This document shows positions 42,231 through 50,971 of a stretch of 64,000 nt of DNA, one piece after another (position 1 is the first letter of the stretch; the number at the start of each line of letters is the position of its first letter). The position numbers and the translations under genes are program-made. The notes below the pieces were generated by a model. It did no database searches. It was not told the DNA's origin and worked only from the letters and a program-made list of their open reading frames with translations. This stretch comes from an uncultured Flaviramulus sp. (GTDB lineage: Bacteria; Bacteroidota; Bacteroidia; Flavobacteriales; Flavobacteriaceae): assembly GCA_947495125.1 (NCBI GenBank), contig CANLXL010000009.1, positions 124,001 to 188,000 of the forward strand. Reading direction: 5' to 3'.

Positions 42231-44444
42231 TTACACTCTAGAGACCTTATCGATGCCATTAATTTTTTTAAGTTTTCCGAGAAGTTTATTTAAGAGTGTA
42301 TTGTTCTTTACGATAAGATTGATTTTTCCGGAAAAAACACCATCATCACTATCAAAACTAAGGCTTTTCATGTTCACGTGCATATTCGATGAAATAATTT
42401 GCGTAATATCATTTACGAGACCAATATGATCGATTCCGGAAATTACTATTTGAGCCATAAACTCCTGTTGCGTGGAATCGATCCATTTAGCCGGCATGAT
42501 TCTATAGGCGTAATTGGATTGTAGGCTTAATGCATTCGGACAGTTCTTCTTATGCACTTTTATGCCTTCAGTAACGGTTAGAAAACCAAACACATCGTCT
42601 CCGGGAATAGGGTTGCAACAGTTAGATAATTTATAATCTAACTTTTCCTCCTCCTTGCCAAAAACCAAAGAATCGTATTTTGCCGTAACTTCATCTTTTT
42701 CTAAATCTTCCTTTTTAATGTTTGCCTTTCTTGAGATTTTATTCTTAATAAAACTCATTAAAACATTACTTCTGGATGAAGCGAAGTCTTTAAGCATGGT
42801 GTTGTCGATGGTGCCAATACCTACTCTATAAAACAAATCTAAACTTGTTTTAAGTTTGAAAAAGTTAACCAGTTCGTTTACAGAAGATTCATTAAGCGTA
42901 ATTTTTAATTGTTTTAATTTTCTTCTAAGAATCTCTTTACCTTCTTCTCCAATTTGTTTTTTGTCTTCTTTTAATGCAGATTTTATTTTACTTCGAGCTC
43001 TCGCTGTGGTTGCATAATCTAACCAATTGGCATTAGGTTTTGCACTTTCTGAGGTTAGAATATCGACCTGATCTCCACTTTGTAATTCGTGACTTAAAGG
43101 CACTAATTTCCCGTTGACTTTCGCACCTCGGGTTTTCATACCAACTTCGGTATGGATATTGAACGCAAAATCAAGAGAGGTTGCTCCTTTGGGTAAGGAT
43201 TTTAATTCGCCCGCAGGTGTAAACACAAATATTTCTTTGGAGTATAAATTAAGCTTGAACTGTTCAACAAAATCAACAGCATTGGTGTCTGGGTTTTCAA
43301 GAGCCTCTTGAAGTCTATTGATCCATGTTTCTAAACTGTCTTCTTTTTCACCGGTTTGTTTGTATTTGTAATGTGCCGCATAGCCTTTTTCTGCAATCTC
43401 GTTCATTCGTTCACTACGAATCTGAACTTCAACCCAACGCCCCTTTGGACCCATAACCGTAATATGTAAAGCTTCATAACCTGTGGATTTTGGAGAAGAA
43501 ATCCAATCACGAAGCCGGATAGGGTTGGGTCTAAAATGATCGGTGACTACGGAATATATTTTCCAGGCTAAGAACTTTTCGTTCAATTCATCACACTCAT
43601 AAATAATTCGAATAGCAAACTTATCATAAACCTCATCAAAGGAAACTCCTTGTTTTTGCATTTTTTTCCGAATCGAAAAGATGGACTTCGGTCTTCCTTT
43701 TATCGTATAATTTAAGAGTTCTTTGTCTAAGGAGTTTTTTATGACCTGGCTAAAGGATTTTATATATTTATCCTGCTCTTCTTTACTTTCTTTAATTTTA
43801 TTAAGAATATCATTATAGACCTCCGGTTCGGTGTATTTTAATCCCAAATCTTCAAGCTCGGTCTTAATGTTATATAAACCGATACGATGTGCTAAAGGGG
43901 CATAAATGTATAAGGTTTCAGAAGCAATTTTAACCTGTTTATCTGCACGCATGGCATCCATGGTTTGCATGTTATGGAGTCTGTCTGCAATTTTAATAAT
44001 GATTACACGCACATCATCATTTAAAGTAAGCAGCATCTTTCGGAAATTTTCTGCCTGCAAAGACACATCCATATCTTTTTTTAATGACGATATTTTAGTG
44101 AGCCCGTTTACAATTTTGGCAACGGTTTCACCAAATAAACCTTCAATATCCGAAATAGAGTAATCCTCGCTATCTTCAACAACATCATGCAGTAGAGCAG
44201 CGGCAATAGACGTGGCGTCGAGTCCGATTTCCTGTGCCACTATTTTAGCCACTGCAATAGGATGAAAAATATACGCTTCGCCGGATTTTCTACGCTGTTC
44301 TTTGTGTGCATCAAGAGCTACATCAAAAGCACTACGGATAAGGGTTTTGTCATCCTTAGAAAGTGTTCTGTAACTCTCTTTTAACAACTCCTTGTAGGCC
44401 TTCGTAATGGCTGCATTCTCTTTTTCTATAGCGTCTTCTGTCAT
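42231..44444 (-). CDS. rel: Bifunctional (p)ppGpp synthetase/hydrolase (RelA/SpoT)
   Basis: The 737-residue protein has an HD hydrolase domain with AALLHDVVEDS (His86-Asp87). The synthetase domain has GRPKSIFSIRKKMQKQ and STGYEALHITV. Next comes a TGS domain near 395-455 (FTPAGELKSLPKGATSLDFAF), then a conserved Cys region (SNCCNPIPGDDV, HKKNCPN), and a C-terminal ACT domain. With both catalytic centres intact it should make and break the stringent-response alarmone. It follows rdgB. A possible promoter (TTG at 44477-44479, TACTTTTA at 44449-44456, 20-bp spacer) would give an almost leaderless message. Confidence 0.96.
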   Translation of the reverse strand: MTEDAIEKENAAITKAYKELLKESYRTLSKDDKTLIRSAFDVALDAHKEQRRKSGEAYIFHPIAVAKIVAQEIGLDATSIAAALLHDVVEDSEDYSISDIEGLFGETVAKIVNGLTKISSLKKDMDVSLQAENFRKMLLTLNDDVRVIIIKIADRLHNMQTMDAMRADKQVKIASETLYIYAPLAHRIGLYNIKTELEDLGLKYTEPEVYNDILNKIKESKEEQDKYIKSFSQVIKNSLDKELLNYTIKGRPKSIFSIRKKMQKQGVSFDEVYDKFAIRIIYECDELNEKFLAWKIYSVVTDHFRPNPIRLRDWISSPKSTGYEALHITVMGPKGRWVEVQIRSERMNEIAEKGYAAHYKYKQTGEKEDSLETWINRLQEALENPDTNAVDFVEQFKLNLYSKEIFVFTPAGELKSLPKGATSLDFAFNIHTEVGMKTRGAKVNGKLVPLSHELQSGDQVDILTSESAKPNANWLDYATTARARSKIKSALKEDKKQIGEEGKEILRRKLKQLKITLNESSVNELVNFFKLKTSLDLFYRVGIGTIDNTMLKDFASSRSNVLMSFIKNKISRKANIKKEDLEKDEVTAKYDSLVFGKEEEKLDYKLSNCCNPIPGDDVFGFLTVTEGIKVHKKNCPNALSLQSNYAYRIMPAKWIDSTQQEFMAQIVISGIDHIGLVNDITQIISSNMHVNMKSLSFDSDDGVFSGKINLIVKNNTLLNKLLGKLKKINGIDKVSRV

Positions 44445-44495
44445 AAATTAAAAGTAGCATAAAGAATGTTAATAGCCAATAAGAAAAGGTGTTTT

Positions 44496-45086
44496 TTAGA
44501 TATTTTTTTTACTTAGCTCATTTAAGAAGTCTACAAGTTTAACAACGGCTTTTCCGCGATGTCCGATACGATTCTTATGTTGTAAATCCATTTGCGCAAA
44601 TGTTAGTTTTTCGCCTTCTGGTTTAAATACGGGATCATAACCAAAACCTTTTTTTCCATGCTTTTCGGATGTTATTTCGCCCTTGCAGATGCCTGAGAAT
44701 GTATATTGCTTGTTATCAAACTGTAATGCCATTACCGTTTTAAACCGGGCATTTCTATTGGGTTTATTTTTAAGTTCGTTGAGCAGTTTGTTTGTGTTAT
44801 CGATAGCACTGCGCTGTTCTCCCGCATAGCGTGCCGAAAAAACACCTGGTGCTCCGTTTAATGCGTCGACTTCCAAGCCTGTATCGTCAGCAAAGCAATC
44901 GTATCCATAATGGGTTTTGATGTATTCTGCTTTTTGAATAGCATTACCTTCAATAGTATTCTGAGTTTCCGGAACCTCTTCAAAACACCCAATATCTTTT
45001 AAGCTTAAAAGTTGAATATCTTTTGGTATTAAGGTCTGAACTTCCTTGATTTTATTTTTGTTGTTAGTAGCGAAAACGAGTTGCAT
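44496..45086 (-). CDS. rdgB: Non-canonical purine NTP pyrophosphatase (RdgB/HAM1)
   Basis: The 196-residue protein starts MQLVFATNNKNKIKEVQTL. It has CFADDTGLEVDALNGAPGVFSARYAG and the motif KGFGYDPVFKPEG, which together define the HAM1 family. It hydrolyses dITP, dXTP and ITP to the monophosphates and so keeps hypoxanthine and xanthine out of DNA and RNA. It lies 51 bp upstream of rel on the same strand. A hairpin separates it from the small gene further upstream. Confidence 0.96.
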   Translation of the reverse strand: MQLVFATNNKNKIKEVQTLIPKDIQLLSLKDIGCFEEVPETQNTIEGNAIQKAEYIKTHYGYDCFADDTGLEVDALNGAPGVFSARYAGEQRSAIDNTNKLLNELKNKPNRNARFKTVMALQFDNKQYTFSGICKGEITSEKHGKKGFGYDPVFKPEGEKLTFAQMDLQHKNRIGHRGKAVVKLVDFLNELSKKNI

Positions 45087-45117
45087 AATTTTTGAGTAGG
45101 ACAGTGATTTTTTAATG

Positions 45118-45175
45118 CTAAAAATACAAATTGCTTCACTTTATTAAGGTTTTAAGCTATTTAAAGTGAAGCAAT
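45118..45175 (-). terminator. Hairpin terminator after the 71-residue protein gene
   Basis: ATTGCTTCACTTTA and TAAAGTGAAGCAAT form a perfect 14-bp stem with an 18-base loop. On the minus strand the stem is followed by TTGTATTTTTAG, a T-rich tail. Confidence 0.65.
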
Positions 45176-45207
45176 GGTACTGGTTTACTATAAGTATGTA
45201 ATTGGTT

Positions 45208-45423
45208 TTAAGGTCTTCCTTTAAGACGCTTTTCAATTTTTTGTTTGATAACGGTTAAACGCTTCATAAGATCCATGAGTTCCGGGTCTTTGTTTTCTTT
45301 ATATATAGCATTTAAACTTAAAATAAGTTCCTTAACTTCTCTAGACGATTCAATGCGCTCACTTGTCGTTTTAAAAGTGTGTTTACGCTGCTCGAATTCT
45401 AAAGCTCTATCAATAATCTCCAT
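45208..45423 (-). CDS. Small charged helical protein of unknown function
   Basis: I do not recognise this 71-residue protein. It is rich in Glu, Lys and Arg, and looks like two helices (EIIDRALEFEQRKHTF and DPELMDLMKRLTVIKQKIEKRL) with a linker. It has no signal peptide, membrane segment or Cys, and looks cytoplasmic. The complete reading frame, the hairpin terminator after it and the 17-bp palindrome 28 bp before its start suggest a real, separately regulated gene. Confidence 0.65.
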   Translation of the reverse strand: MEIIDRALEFEQRKHTFKTTSERIESSREVKELILSLNAIYKENKDPELMDLMKRLTVIKQKIEKRLKGRP

Positions 45424-45451
45424 AATCTATAATCTAATTTTAATATTTTCC

Positions 45452-45468
45452 AGTAACAGCGTGTTACT
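45452..45468. promoter_or_regulatory. 17-bp perfect palindrome upstream of the 71-residue protein gene
   Basis: AGTAACA-GCG-TGTTACT is a perfect 7-N3-7 inverted repeat. It lies upstream of the minus-strand start codon, where an operator or a leader hairpin could act. I could not find a matching -7 motif close by. Confidence 0.4.
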
Positions 45469-45567
45469 AGAACTCGCCAATATAATAAAATCTACGAGAT
45501 GTTCGATTTATTTTGTCGATTTATTAATTTAAAATTAACAATTTGTGAAGAACCGATGTATTATTGC

Positions 45568-46224
45568 TTAGCAGCAGTTATCATCTTTTACCAATTTACA
45601 ACTCGAAACGGCTGTAATTGCACCTAGAATCGGTGCCAAAATATAAAGCCATAAATATTGAAAATTTCCGGTAAAAATGGCCGGAGCGATAGACCTAATT
45701 GGATTCATAGAGGCTTTGGTCATTGGGCCGGCAAACATCGCTTCTAAAAGGATGACACCGCCAACGGCTATAGCCGCCATAGTACCAATTTCTTTGCTTC
45801 CGGTTGAAACGTTTATGATGACCACCATTAAAAAGAAGGTTAATAGGAACTCCAAAATGGCAGCTTTATAGGGCGGAAAATCATGAGCCGGTGTTGTTTC
45901 TCCTAAAAACTGACTTTCAGGAAACAAGAACCACAAAACTAAACAGGCAAAAATAGCTCCAATAGCTTGTGCTGCAATGTATTTGGGGACAAGTTTCCAT
46001 GAAAATTTTTTGGCAAAAGCAAATCCAATGGTTACAGCAGGATTAAAATGCGCACCTGAAATTTCACCAAATGCGTAGATCATGGCCATAACAATAAGTC
46101 CCCAGGTAATGGCGACACCCACGTGCGAGATACTTCCATTAGTAATTTCATTAATGGTCATAGCCCCACAACCACAAAATATCATGGCAAATGTGCCAAT
46201 TGTTTCGGCGTAATATTGTTTCAT
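45568..46224 (-). CDS. Aquaporin/MIP family channel with NPI second motif
   Basis: The 218-residue protein has six hydrophobic helices and the first pore motif HFNPAVTIG. The second motif is SMNPIRSIAPAI, so the usual NPA is NPI. It should form a water or small-solute channel in the inner membrane. The replaced Ala in the second NPA box may change selectivity, which is inference. The ATG coding MKQYYAETIGTF was chosen, since the upstream extension has no family match. It is followed by no same-strand partner and ends with a Cys-rich tail (DDNCC). Confidence 0.92.
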   Translation of the reverse strand: MKQYYAETIGTFAMIFCGCGAMTINEITNGSISHVGVAITWGLIVMAMIYAFGEISGAHFNPAVTIGFAFAKKFSWKLVPKYIAAQAIGAIFACLVLWFLFPESQFLGETTPAHDFPPYKAAILEFLLTFFLMVVIINVSTGSKEIGTMAAIAVGGVILLEAMFAGPMTKASMNPIRSIAPAIFTGNFQYLWLYILAPILGAITAVSSCKLVKDDNCC

Positions 46225-46271
46225 TCCAAAATTATTATTGATACAAATATACAAAGCCTTATTTTAAGCTT

Positions 46272-46310
46272 TTGTTAACAATGAATGGCTTTAGTAATGC
46301 GTAAATTTAT
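46272..46310 (+). promoter_or_regulatory. Shared leader motif upstream of DUF2911 copy 1
   Basis: The palindrome TTGTTAACAA (46272-46281) is followed 15 bp later by ATGCGTAAATTTAT (46297-46310), which contains a -7-like TAAATTTA. The same two blocks precede the second DUF2911 gene at nearly the same spacing. Confidence 0.6.
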
Positions 46311-46354
46311 CCCACTAAAAAATAACAGAAACTATAATCAAAAATCTAATCAAA

Positions 46355-47203
46355 ATGAAAAAATTACTATTAACCTTAATGGTGTTTGCAATGGCTTTTT
46401 CTGTGAATGCACAAATTAAAACGCCACAACCGAGCCCGAGCGCTAAAATGGAACAAACCGTTGGTTTAACGGATGTAACTTTAGAATACTCCCGTCCCGC
46501 TATGCGTGGACGTACAATTTTTGGAGATTTGGTACCTTATGGAAAACTTTGGCGTACCGGAGCAAATAAAAATACAACAATTACGTTTAGTGACGATGTT
46601 ACTATAGATGGACAAACGCTAAAAGCAGGTTCTTATGCTATTTTCACAAAACCAAATGCTGAATCTTGGGATGTTGTGTTTTATTCTGATGCAAATAACT
46701 GGGGAACACCGCAAAAATGGGATGATGCCAAAGTAGCTGCTAAAACTTCTACTAAAGTTTATAAGATGCCAATGAAGGTTGAATCTTTCACGATGCTTTT
46801 TGATGACCTTACTAATAATTCAGCTGTTTTAGGAATACTTTGGGAAGATGTTTATGTTGGCGTTAAGTTTGAAGTGCCTACTGATGGTGCTGTTGAAGCT
46901 AGCATCAAAAATGTGATGAATGGTCCAGGTCCTAACGATTACTTTTCTGCGGCGGTTTATTATTTACAAGAAGGAAAAGACATTAATAAAGCTCAAAAAT
47001 GGATTGATAAGGCGGTGGATATGACTAGTGAAAAACCTCGTTTTTGGTATTTAAGACAACAATCTTTGATCCATGCTAAAGCTGGAAATAAAGCCGGTGC
47101 TATTAAAGCTGCTAAAGCGTCGTTAGCTGGTGCTGAAAAAGCTGGTAATGCTGATTACGCCAAGATGAATAAGGATTCATTAAAAGAATGGGGCGCGCTT
47201 TAA
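46355..47203 (+). CDS. DUF2911 domain protein with TPR-like C-terminus
   Basis: This 282-residue protein has a signal peptide (about 1-19, ending NAQ). The DUF2911 domain follows (residues of about 25-180), with TLEYSRPAMRGRTIFGDLVPYGKLWRTGAN as a spread signature near 42-71 and AGSYAIFTKPN. The C-terminal 90 residues form two or so TPR-like helical pairs (YYLQEGKDINKAQKWIDKA). It is probably periplasmic and of unknown function. The tandem paralogue downstream lacks the TPR part. Both share an upstream motif, so they are likely co-regulated. Confidence 0.88.
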   Translation: MKKLLLTLMVFAMAFSVNAQIKTPQPSPSAKMEQTVGLTDVTLEYSRPAMRGRTIFGDLVPYGKLWRTGANKNTTITFSDDVTIDGQTLKAGSYAIFTKPNAESWDVVFYSDANNWGTPQKWDDAKVAAKTSTKVYKMPMKVESFTMLFDDLTNNSAVLGILWEDVYVGVKFEVPTDGAVEASIKNVMNGPGPNDYFSAAVYYLQEGKDINKAQKWIDKAVDMTSEKPRFWYLRQQSLIHAKAGNKAGAIKAAKASLAGAEKAGNADYAKMNKDSLKEWGAL

Positions 47204-47231
47204 TATTGGCTCTCTAAACCTAAGAAATAAT

Positions 47232-47264
47232 AAAAGCACAATCTATATGGTTGTGCTTTTTCTT
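47232..47264 (+). terminator. Terminator after DUF2911 copy 1
   Basis: AAAAGCACAA and TTGTGCTTTT form a perfect 10-bp stem around a 9-base loop, followed by a T-rich run. Confidence 0.85.
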
Positions 47265-47434
47265 TTAACCGCGATGTTACAATATAGAGTTTCGTCTCTA
47301 TTCAATAGTCAATAAATTGGTAGAAATATTATTATAAATAAAAAGTACCTAGGTAAATGTACCTACTTTATTTGGTAAAACATTGTTTTCAAGATAAATG
47401 TTTTTGTGAGCAAATAAAGCATTAATTTAAGGTT

Positions 47435-47472
47435 TTGTTAACAATAAAAGAGTTTTGGATGCGTAAATTTAT
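47435..47472 (+). promoter_or_regulatory. Shared leader motif upstream of DUF2911 copy 2
   Basis: TTGTTAACAA (47435-47444) and ATGCGTAAATTTAT (47459-47472) are identical to the blocks in front of copy 1, here 14 bp apart. Confidence 0.6.
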
Positions 47473-47507
47473 GGAAATAATTAAAACTTTAAATCATTAT
47501 ATAAAAG

Positions 47508-48041
47508 ATGAAAAAATTATTATTAATTGCTTTGGTATTTACCTTTTCTTTCAATGTAAATGCCCAAAATGCTCCCCAACCGAGCCCATTTAGTAAACTA
47601 GAACAAAAAGTAGGATTAACTGATGTAATCTTAGAATATTCTAGACCCGGTGTTAAAGGAAGAACAATTTTTGGAGGTTTGGTACCATATGGAAAAGTTT
47701 GGAGAACGGGTGCTAATGCAAGAACTAAAATAACTTTTAGTACAGATGTTACTGTTAACGAAAAGACGCTTAAAGCAGGAACGTATTCTGTTTTTACAAT
47801 TCCTAATGCCGAGTCCTGGGAAGTGGTTTTTTATAATGACGGAAAAAAATCTGGAACTCCTAAAAAATTAAATGCCGATCATGTTGCTGCTAAAATCACC
47901 GTGAAATCTTCTTCAATTCCTTTTAACGTTGAGACCTTTACACTAGATATTAATAATTTAAGAGATGACGGAGCAACGTTAGATTTTATTTGGGAAAAAA
48001 CCTATTTAGCGGTCCCTTTTAGTGTTCCTACAAAAGGATAA
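47508..48041 (+). CDS. DUF2911 domain protein, short paralogue
   Basis: The 177-residue protein has a signal peptide (about 1-19, FNVNAQ) and a complete DUF2911 domain with ILEYSRPGVKGRTIFGGLVPYG and AGTYSVFTIPNAESW. It stops where its tandem paralogue continues into TPR-like helices, so it is a single-domain version. The duplicated leader motif suggests that gene and promoter were copied together. It is probably periplasmic; function unknown. A bidirectional terminator follows. Confidence 0.88.
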   Translation: MKKLLLIALVFTFSFNVNAQNAPQPSPFSKLEQKVGLTDVILEYSRPGVKGRTIFGGLVPYGKVWRTGANARTKITFSTDVTVNEKTLKAGTYSVFTIPNAESWEVVFYNDGKKSGTPKKLNADHVAAKITVKSSSIPFNVETFTLDINNLRDDGATLDFIWEKTYLAVPFSVPTKG

Positions 48042-48151
48042 CCCCTATAGCAAGGATTTAAAAAGGGTGTTTTTATATTAAATTTAAATGGAATAAAACC
48101 CTCTTAAAGAATGGCGAGTCATGTTGTATTAGCTTTCTTAAAATGATATTT

Positions 48152-48185
48152 AAAAACGCAACCAGATTTGGTTGCGTTTTTTTTA
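48152..48185. terminator. Bidirectional terminator between convergent genes
   Basis: AAAAACGCAACC and GGTTGCGTTTTT form a perfect 12-bp stem with an AGATTT loop, with T-runs on either strand. It lies between DUF2911 copy 2 and the oxidoreductase gene. Confidence 0.88.
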
Positions 48186-48186
48186 T

Positions 48187-49173
48187 TTAATAGTTTAACC
48201 CAATTTCTCTTCTAACAGAATCAAGGGTTTCGATGAGTTTTTTACTAAAATCAAATGTCATGATATCACTTTCAGTTTTGTGATGTCTTAAAAGTTGATT
48301 GAAATGCTCAATTTCGTATTTATAACCCATTGTATTGTAATTGAAATCTTTGGTTTCTTCCTTACCGTCTACAATCAGAGTTACTGTGGTTGGACCATGA
48401 AATCCGTCATTAATTTTTATAATGCCTTGCTCACAATAAAAAACAGCTTCGTTTTGTGTTTTTTCCAAGAATGTGCTTTTTAATACAGCTGTTATGGCAC
48501 CATTGTAATGGAACGTGATGTCGCAAGTAGTATCGGCTCCGGTATCGCAAAATGTGGCATGTGCTTCCATTCGCTCCGGTTCTCCTAAGGTAGAGAGTGC
48601 TGCAAAAATGGGGTAAATACCAATGTCTAAGAGGCTACCTCCACCCAATGATTTGTTCCAGACCCGAGAAGCTTTGCTGTGATTAGATTTAAAACCAAAA
48701 TCAGCTTCTAATTTTAATACCTTACCATAGGTTTTATTGGCCAATTCGTTTAAGACAAAACGATAATGCGGTAAGAAGTAGGTCCAAAGGGCTTCCATGA
48801 GTAGCACATTTTTTTCTTTGGCTTTAGCAATCATCGTTTCGACTTCCGCGAGATTCAGCGCAAAGGGCTTTTCACATAATACCGCTTTACCATGTTCTAA
48901 GCAAAGCATGGTGTGTGACTTATGAAAGCTATGCGGTGTCGCAATATAAATGGCATCAACCTTAGGATCTTTGACTAAATCCTCATAACTACTGTAAACT
49001 TTTTTGGCCTTGAATTTCAACGCAAATGCATTAGCTTTATCAGGAGATCTTGAGGCTACGGCATAAAGCTCAGCATCTTTAATGGTTAGCAAATCTGTTG
49101 CAAATTTCTGAGCAATATTCCCCGGACCTATAATACCCCAACAGATGGTTTTATGTTGTGATTGCTTTGTCAT
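48187..49173 (-). CDS. Gfo/Idh/MocA family oxidoreductase
   Basis: The 328-residue protein has the NAD(P)-binding GIIGPGNIAQKFATDL motif and IYIATPHSFHKSH. The family signature CEKPFALNLAEV holds the catalytic EKP Lys, and LDIGIYPIFAAL lies in the C-terminal domain. It probably oxidises or reduces a sugar or sugar-like substrate in the cytoplasm. Its start overlaps the end of the symporter gene by 23 bp in another frame, so the two are in one operon. A symporter-oxidoreductase-deacetylase operon suggests uptake and catabolism of a modified sugar. Confidence 0.92.
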   Translation of the reverse strand: MTKQSQHKTICWGIIGPGNIAQKFATDLLTIKDAELYAVASRSPDKANAFALKFKAKKVYSSYEDLVKDPKVDAIYIATPHSFHKSHTMLCLEHGKAVLCEKPFALNLAEVETMIAKAKEKNVLLMEALWTYFLPHYRFVLNELANKTYGKVLKLEADFGFKSNHSKASRVWNKSLGGGSLLDIGIYPIFAALSTLGEPERMEAHATFCDTGADTTCDITFHYNGAITAVLKSTFLEKTQNEAVFYCEQGIIKINDGFHGPTTVTLIVDGKEETKDFNYNTMGYKYEIEHFNQLLRHHKTESDIMTFDFSKKLIETLDSVRREIGLNY

Positions 49174-50968
49174 TTTTTTTCTGAGAAATTTGAATGATGG
49201 TGGCTATAAAAATGACGAGTACACAGCCAAATAAATTTAGCCACAAGTAAGGCATCCAATCGAACCACCACCCAATTACGACTATGGTTTGTGTGATCAA
49301 AGCTCCAATAAATACAGCATTAGCTTTAATGAATTTAAAAAAGAATGCCAGTAAAAAAATCCCTAATACATTACCGTAAAAAATGGAGCCAATAATATTG
49401 ACAAGTTGAATTAAATTTTCAGCTAGATTAGCAAAGCAGGCAATAATAATGGCAATTAATCCCCAAATAAGTGTGAAGATCTTAGTCGCTTTAACCATAT
49501 GTTTTTCACCCTTTTCTTCTTTTAAATTTCTACCGTATAAATCGATAGATGTAATAGTGGCCAGGGCATTAATTTCTGAAGCTGTTGAAGACATTGCAGC
49601 AGATAAAATAACGGCTAAGAGCAAGCCTATTAAACCTTTGGGAAGATGCTTAAGAATAAAGGTTATAAACATATAGTCCCTGTCATTGGTTTTGGTGTCT
49701 TTTGCAGCCTCCTTATATAAGGTGGTCAATTCTATTTTTTTCTCTTTATAAGCTGCATTATTCTTATCATTAGCTAAGGCAGTTAACTCTCTGTTTAAAC
49801 GATCGTAGCTAGTGGCATAAGCAGTATCGATAGCTCTCTTTATTAAATATTTAGACTCCGAGCGATGTGTCTTTTCGATACTGTCTAAAACCAACAAGTC
49901 TTTTTTTATTGCTTCGTCATTGTCTTTCGAGAGTTGAATACTCAGTGTTTTTTTTCTATTGAAAAGGTCATTTTGCTTTTGTTGCAGGGATTGATACTGT
50001 TGTCCATATTCAGAAGCTAAAACTTTTTGGGTGGATGAGTCTATGAAATTTAAGGGCGCCGGATTGAATTGATAAAAGACGAACACCATAATACCAACCA
50101 AAAGAATGAAGAATTGCATGGGGACTTTTAATAAGCCATTAAAGATTAAACCCATTTGCATTTCTTTCATGGATTTTCCCGAAAGGTATCGCTGTACCTG
50201 ACTTTGATCGGTTCCAAAATAGGACAGCATTAAAAATGTACCCCCGATTAAACCGGTCCAGACGGTATATCTGTTTTCTAAATCGAATGAAAAGTCCAAA
50301 ACCTCCATACGCCCGCTGGCTCCTGCTATATCCAATGCTTTTGTGAACGAAATATCTTCCGGAATTAAATTTAAAATAATAAATAAAGCGGCAAGCATAC
50401 CTGCAAAAATGACTAACATTTGTTGTTTTTGGGTCACGGTAACGGCTTTTGTACCGCCGGAAACCGTGTATATGATAACGAGAATTCCAATGGCTATATT
50501 GAGGTAGGTAATATTCCAACCTAAAACGACTGATAGAATTATTGCCGGTGCAAAAATGGTAATCCCGGCAGCTAATCCACGTTGAATTAAAAATAAAATA
50601 GCCGTAAGTGATCTGGTTTTTAAATCGAATCGATCTTCTAAAAATTCGTAAGCCGTATAAACTTTTAGACGATGATATAAGGGAATAAAAACCAAACAAA
50701 TGATAACCATAGCTACGGGTAGGCCAAAGTAAAACTGTACAAAGCCCATACCATCAGAAAACGCCTGGCCTGTGGTTGATAAAAATGTTATGGCGCTAGC
50801 TTGTGTAGCCATAACTGATAGGCCTATGGTCCACCACTTTGAAGTGTTACCACCACGAACATAATCTTGAACACTATTTCTGCCTCTTGTTTTCCAAGTA
50901 CCATAACCTACAATAGTTAATAATGTAACGAGAAGAACTACCCAATCAATCCAATTTAGTGTTTGCAT
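49151..50968 (-). CDS. Sodium:solute symporter (SSS family) with coiled-coil insert
   Basis: This 605-residue transporter has about thirteen hydrophobic helices and the SSS pattern, with GLSVMATQASAITFLSTTG near residues 50-68 and an AAMSSTASEINALATI segment. Between two helices a strongly charged, Gln/Lys/Asp-rich stretch at about residues 306-425 looks like a coiled-coil insertion. It carries a solute into the cell with Na+; the solute is unknown, with a sugar suggested by its operon neighbours. It starts 3 bp after the stop of a 36-residue membrane peptide gene. Confidence 0.92.
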   Translation of the reverse strand: MQTLNWIDWVVLLVTLLTIVGYGTWKTRGRNSVQDYVRGGNTSKWWTIGLSVMATQASAITFLSTTGQAFSDGMGFVQFYFGLPVAMVIICLVFIPLYHRLKVYTAYEFLEDRFDLKTRSLTAILFLIQRGLAAGITIFAPAIILSVVLGWNITYLNIAIGILVIIYTVSGGTKAVTVTQKQQMLVIFAGMLAALFIILNLIPEDISFTKALDIAGASGRMEVLDFSFDLENRYTVWTGLIGGTFLMLSYFGTDQSQVQRYLSGKSMKEMQMGLIFNGLLKVPMQFFILLVGIMVFVFYQFNPAPLNFIDSSTQKVLASEYGQQYQSLQQKQNDLFNRKKTLSIQLSKDNDEAIKKDLLVLDSIEKTHRSESKYLIKRAIDTAYATSYDRLNRELTALANDKNNAAYKEKKIELTTLYKEAAKDTKTNDRDYMFITFILKHLPKGLIGLLLAVILSAAMSSTASEINALATITSIDLYGRNLKEEKGEKHMVKATKIFTLIWGLIAIIIACFANLAENLIQLVNIIGSIFYGNVLGIFLLAFFFKFIKANAVFIGALITQTIVVIGWWFDWMPYLWLNLFGCVLVIFIATIIQISQKKNDKAITT

Positions 50969-50971
50969 ATA

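Larger units (their letters stand above)
47204..47507. other. 304-bp region between the two DUF2911 genes
   Basis: It contains a terminator for copy 1 near its left end and the shared leader motif of copy 2 near its right end. The part between (about 47265-47430) shows no open frame or structure I can support. Confidence 0.6.

Noticed and set aside
44442-44479. A TTG-N20-TACTTTTA promoter in front of rel.
   Set aside because: The -7 motif has one mismatch and would start transcription almost at the ATG; plausible but too weak for a separate feature.
50139-50699. A 186-codon open frame on the same strand inside the symporter gene.
   Set aside because: It lies in another frame of a clear SSS transporter gene and its protein is a Tyr/Arg/Ser-rich shadow with no family pattern.
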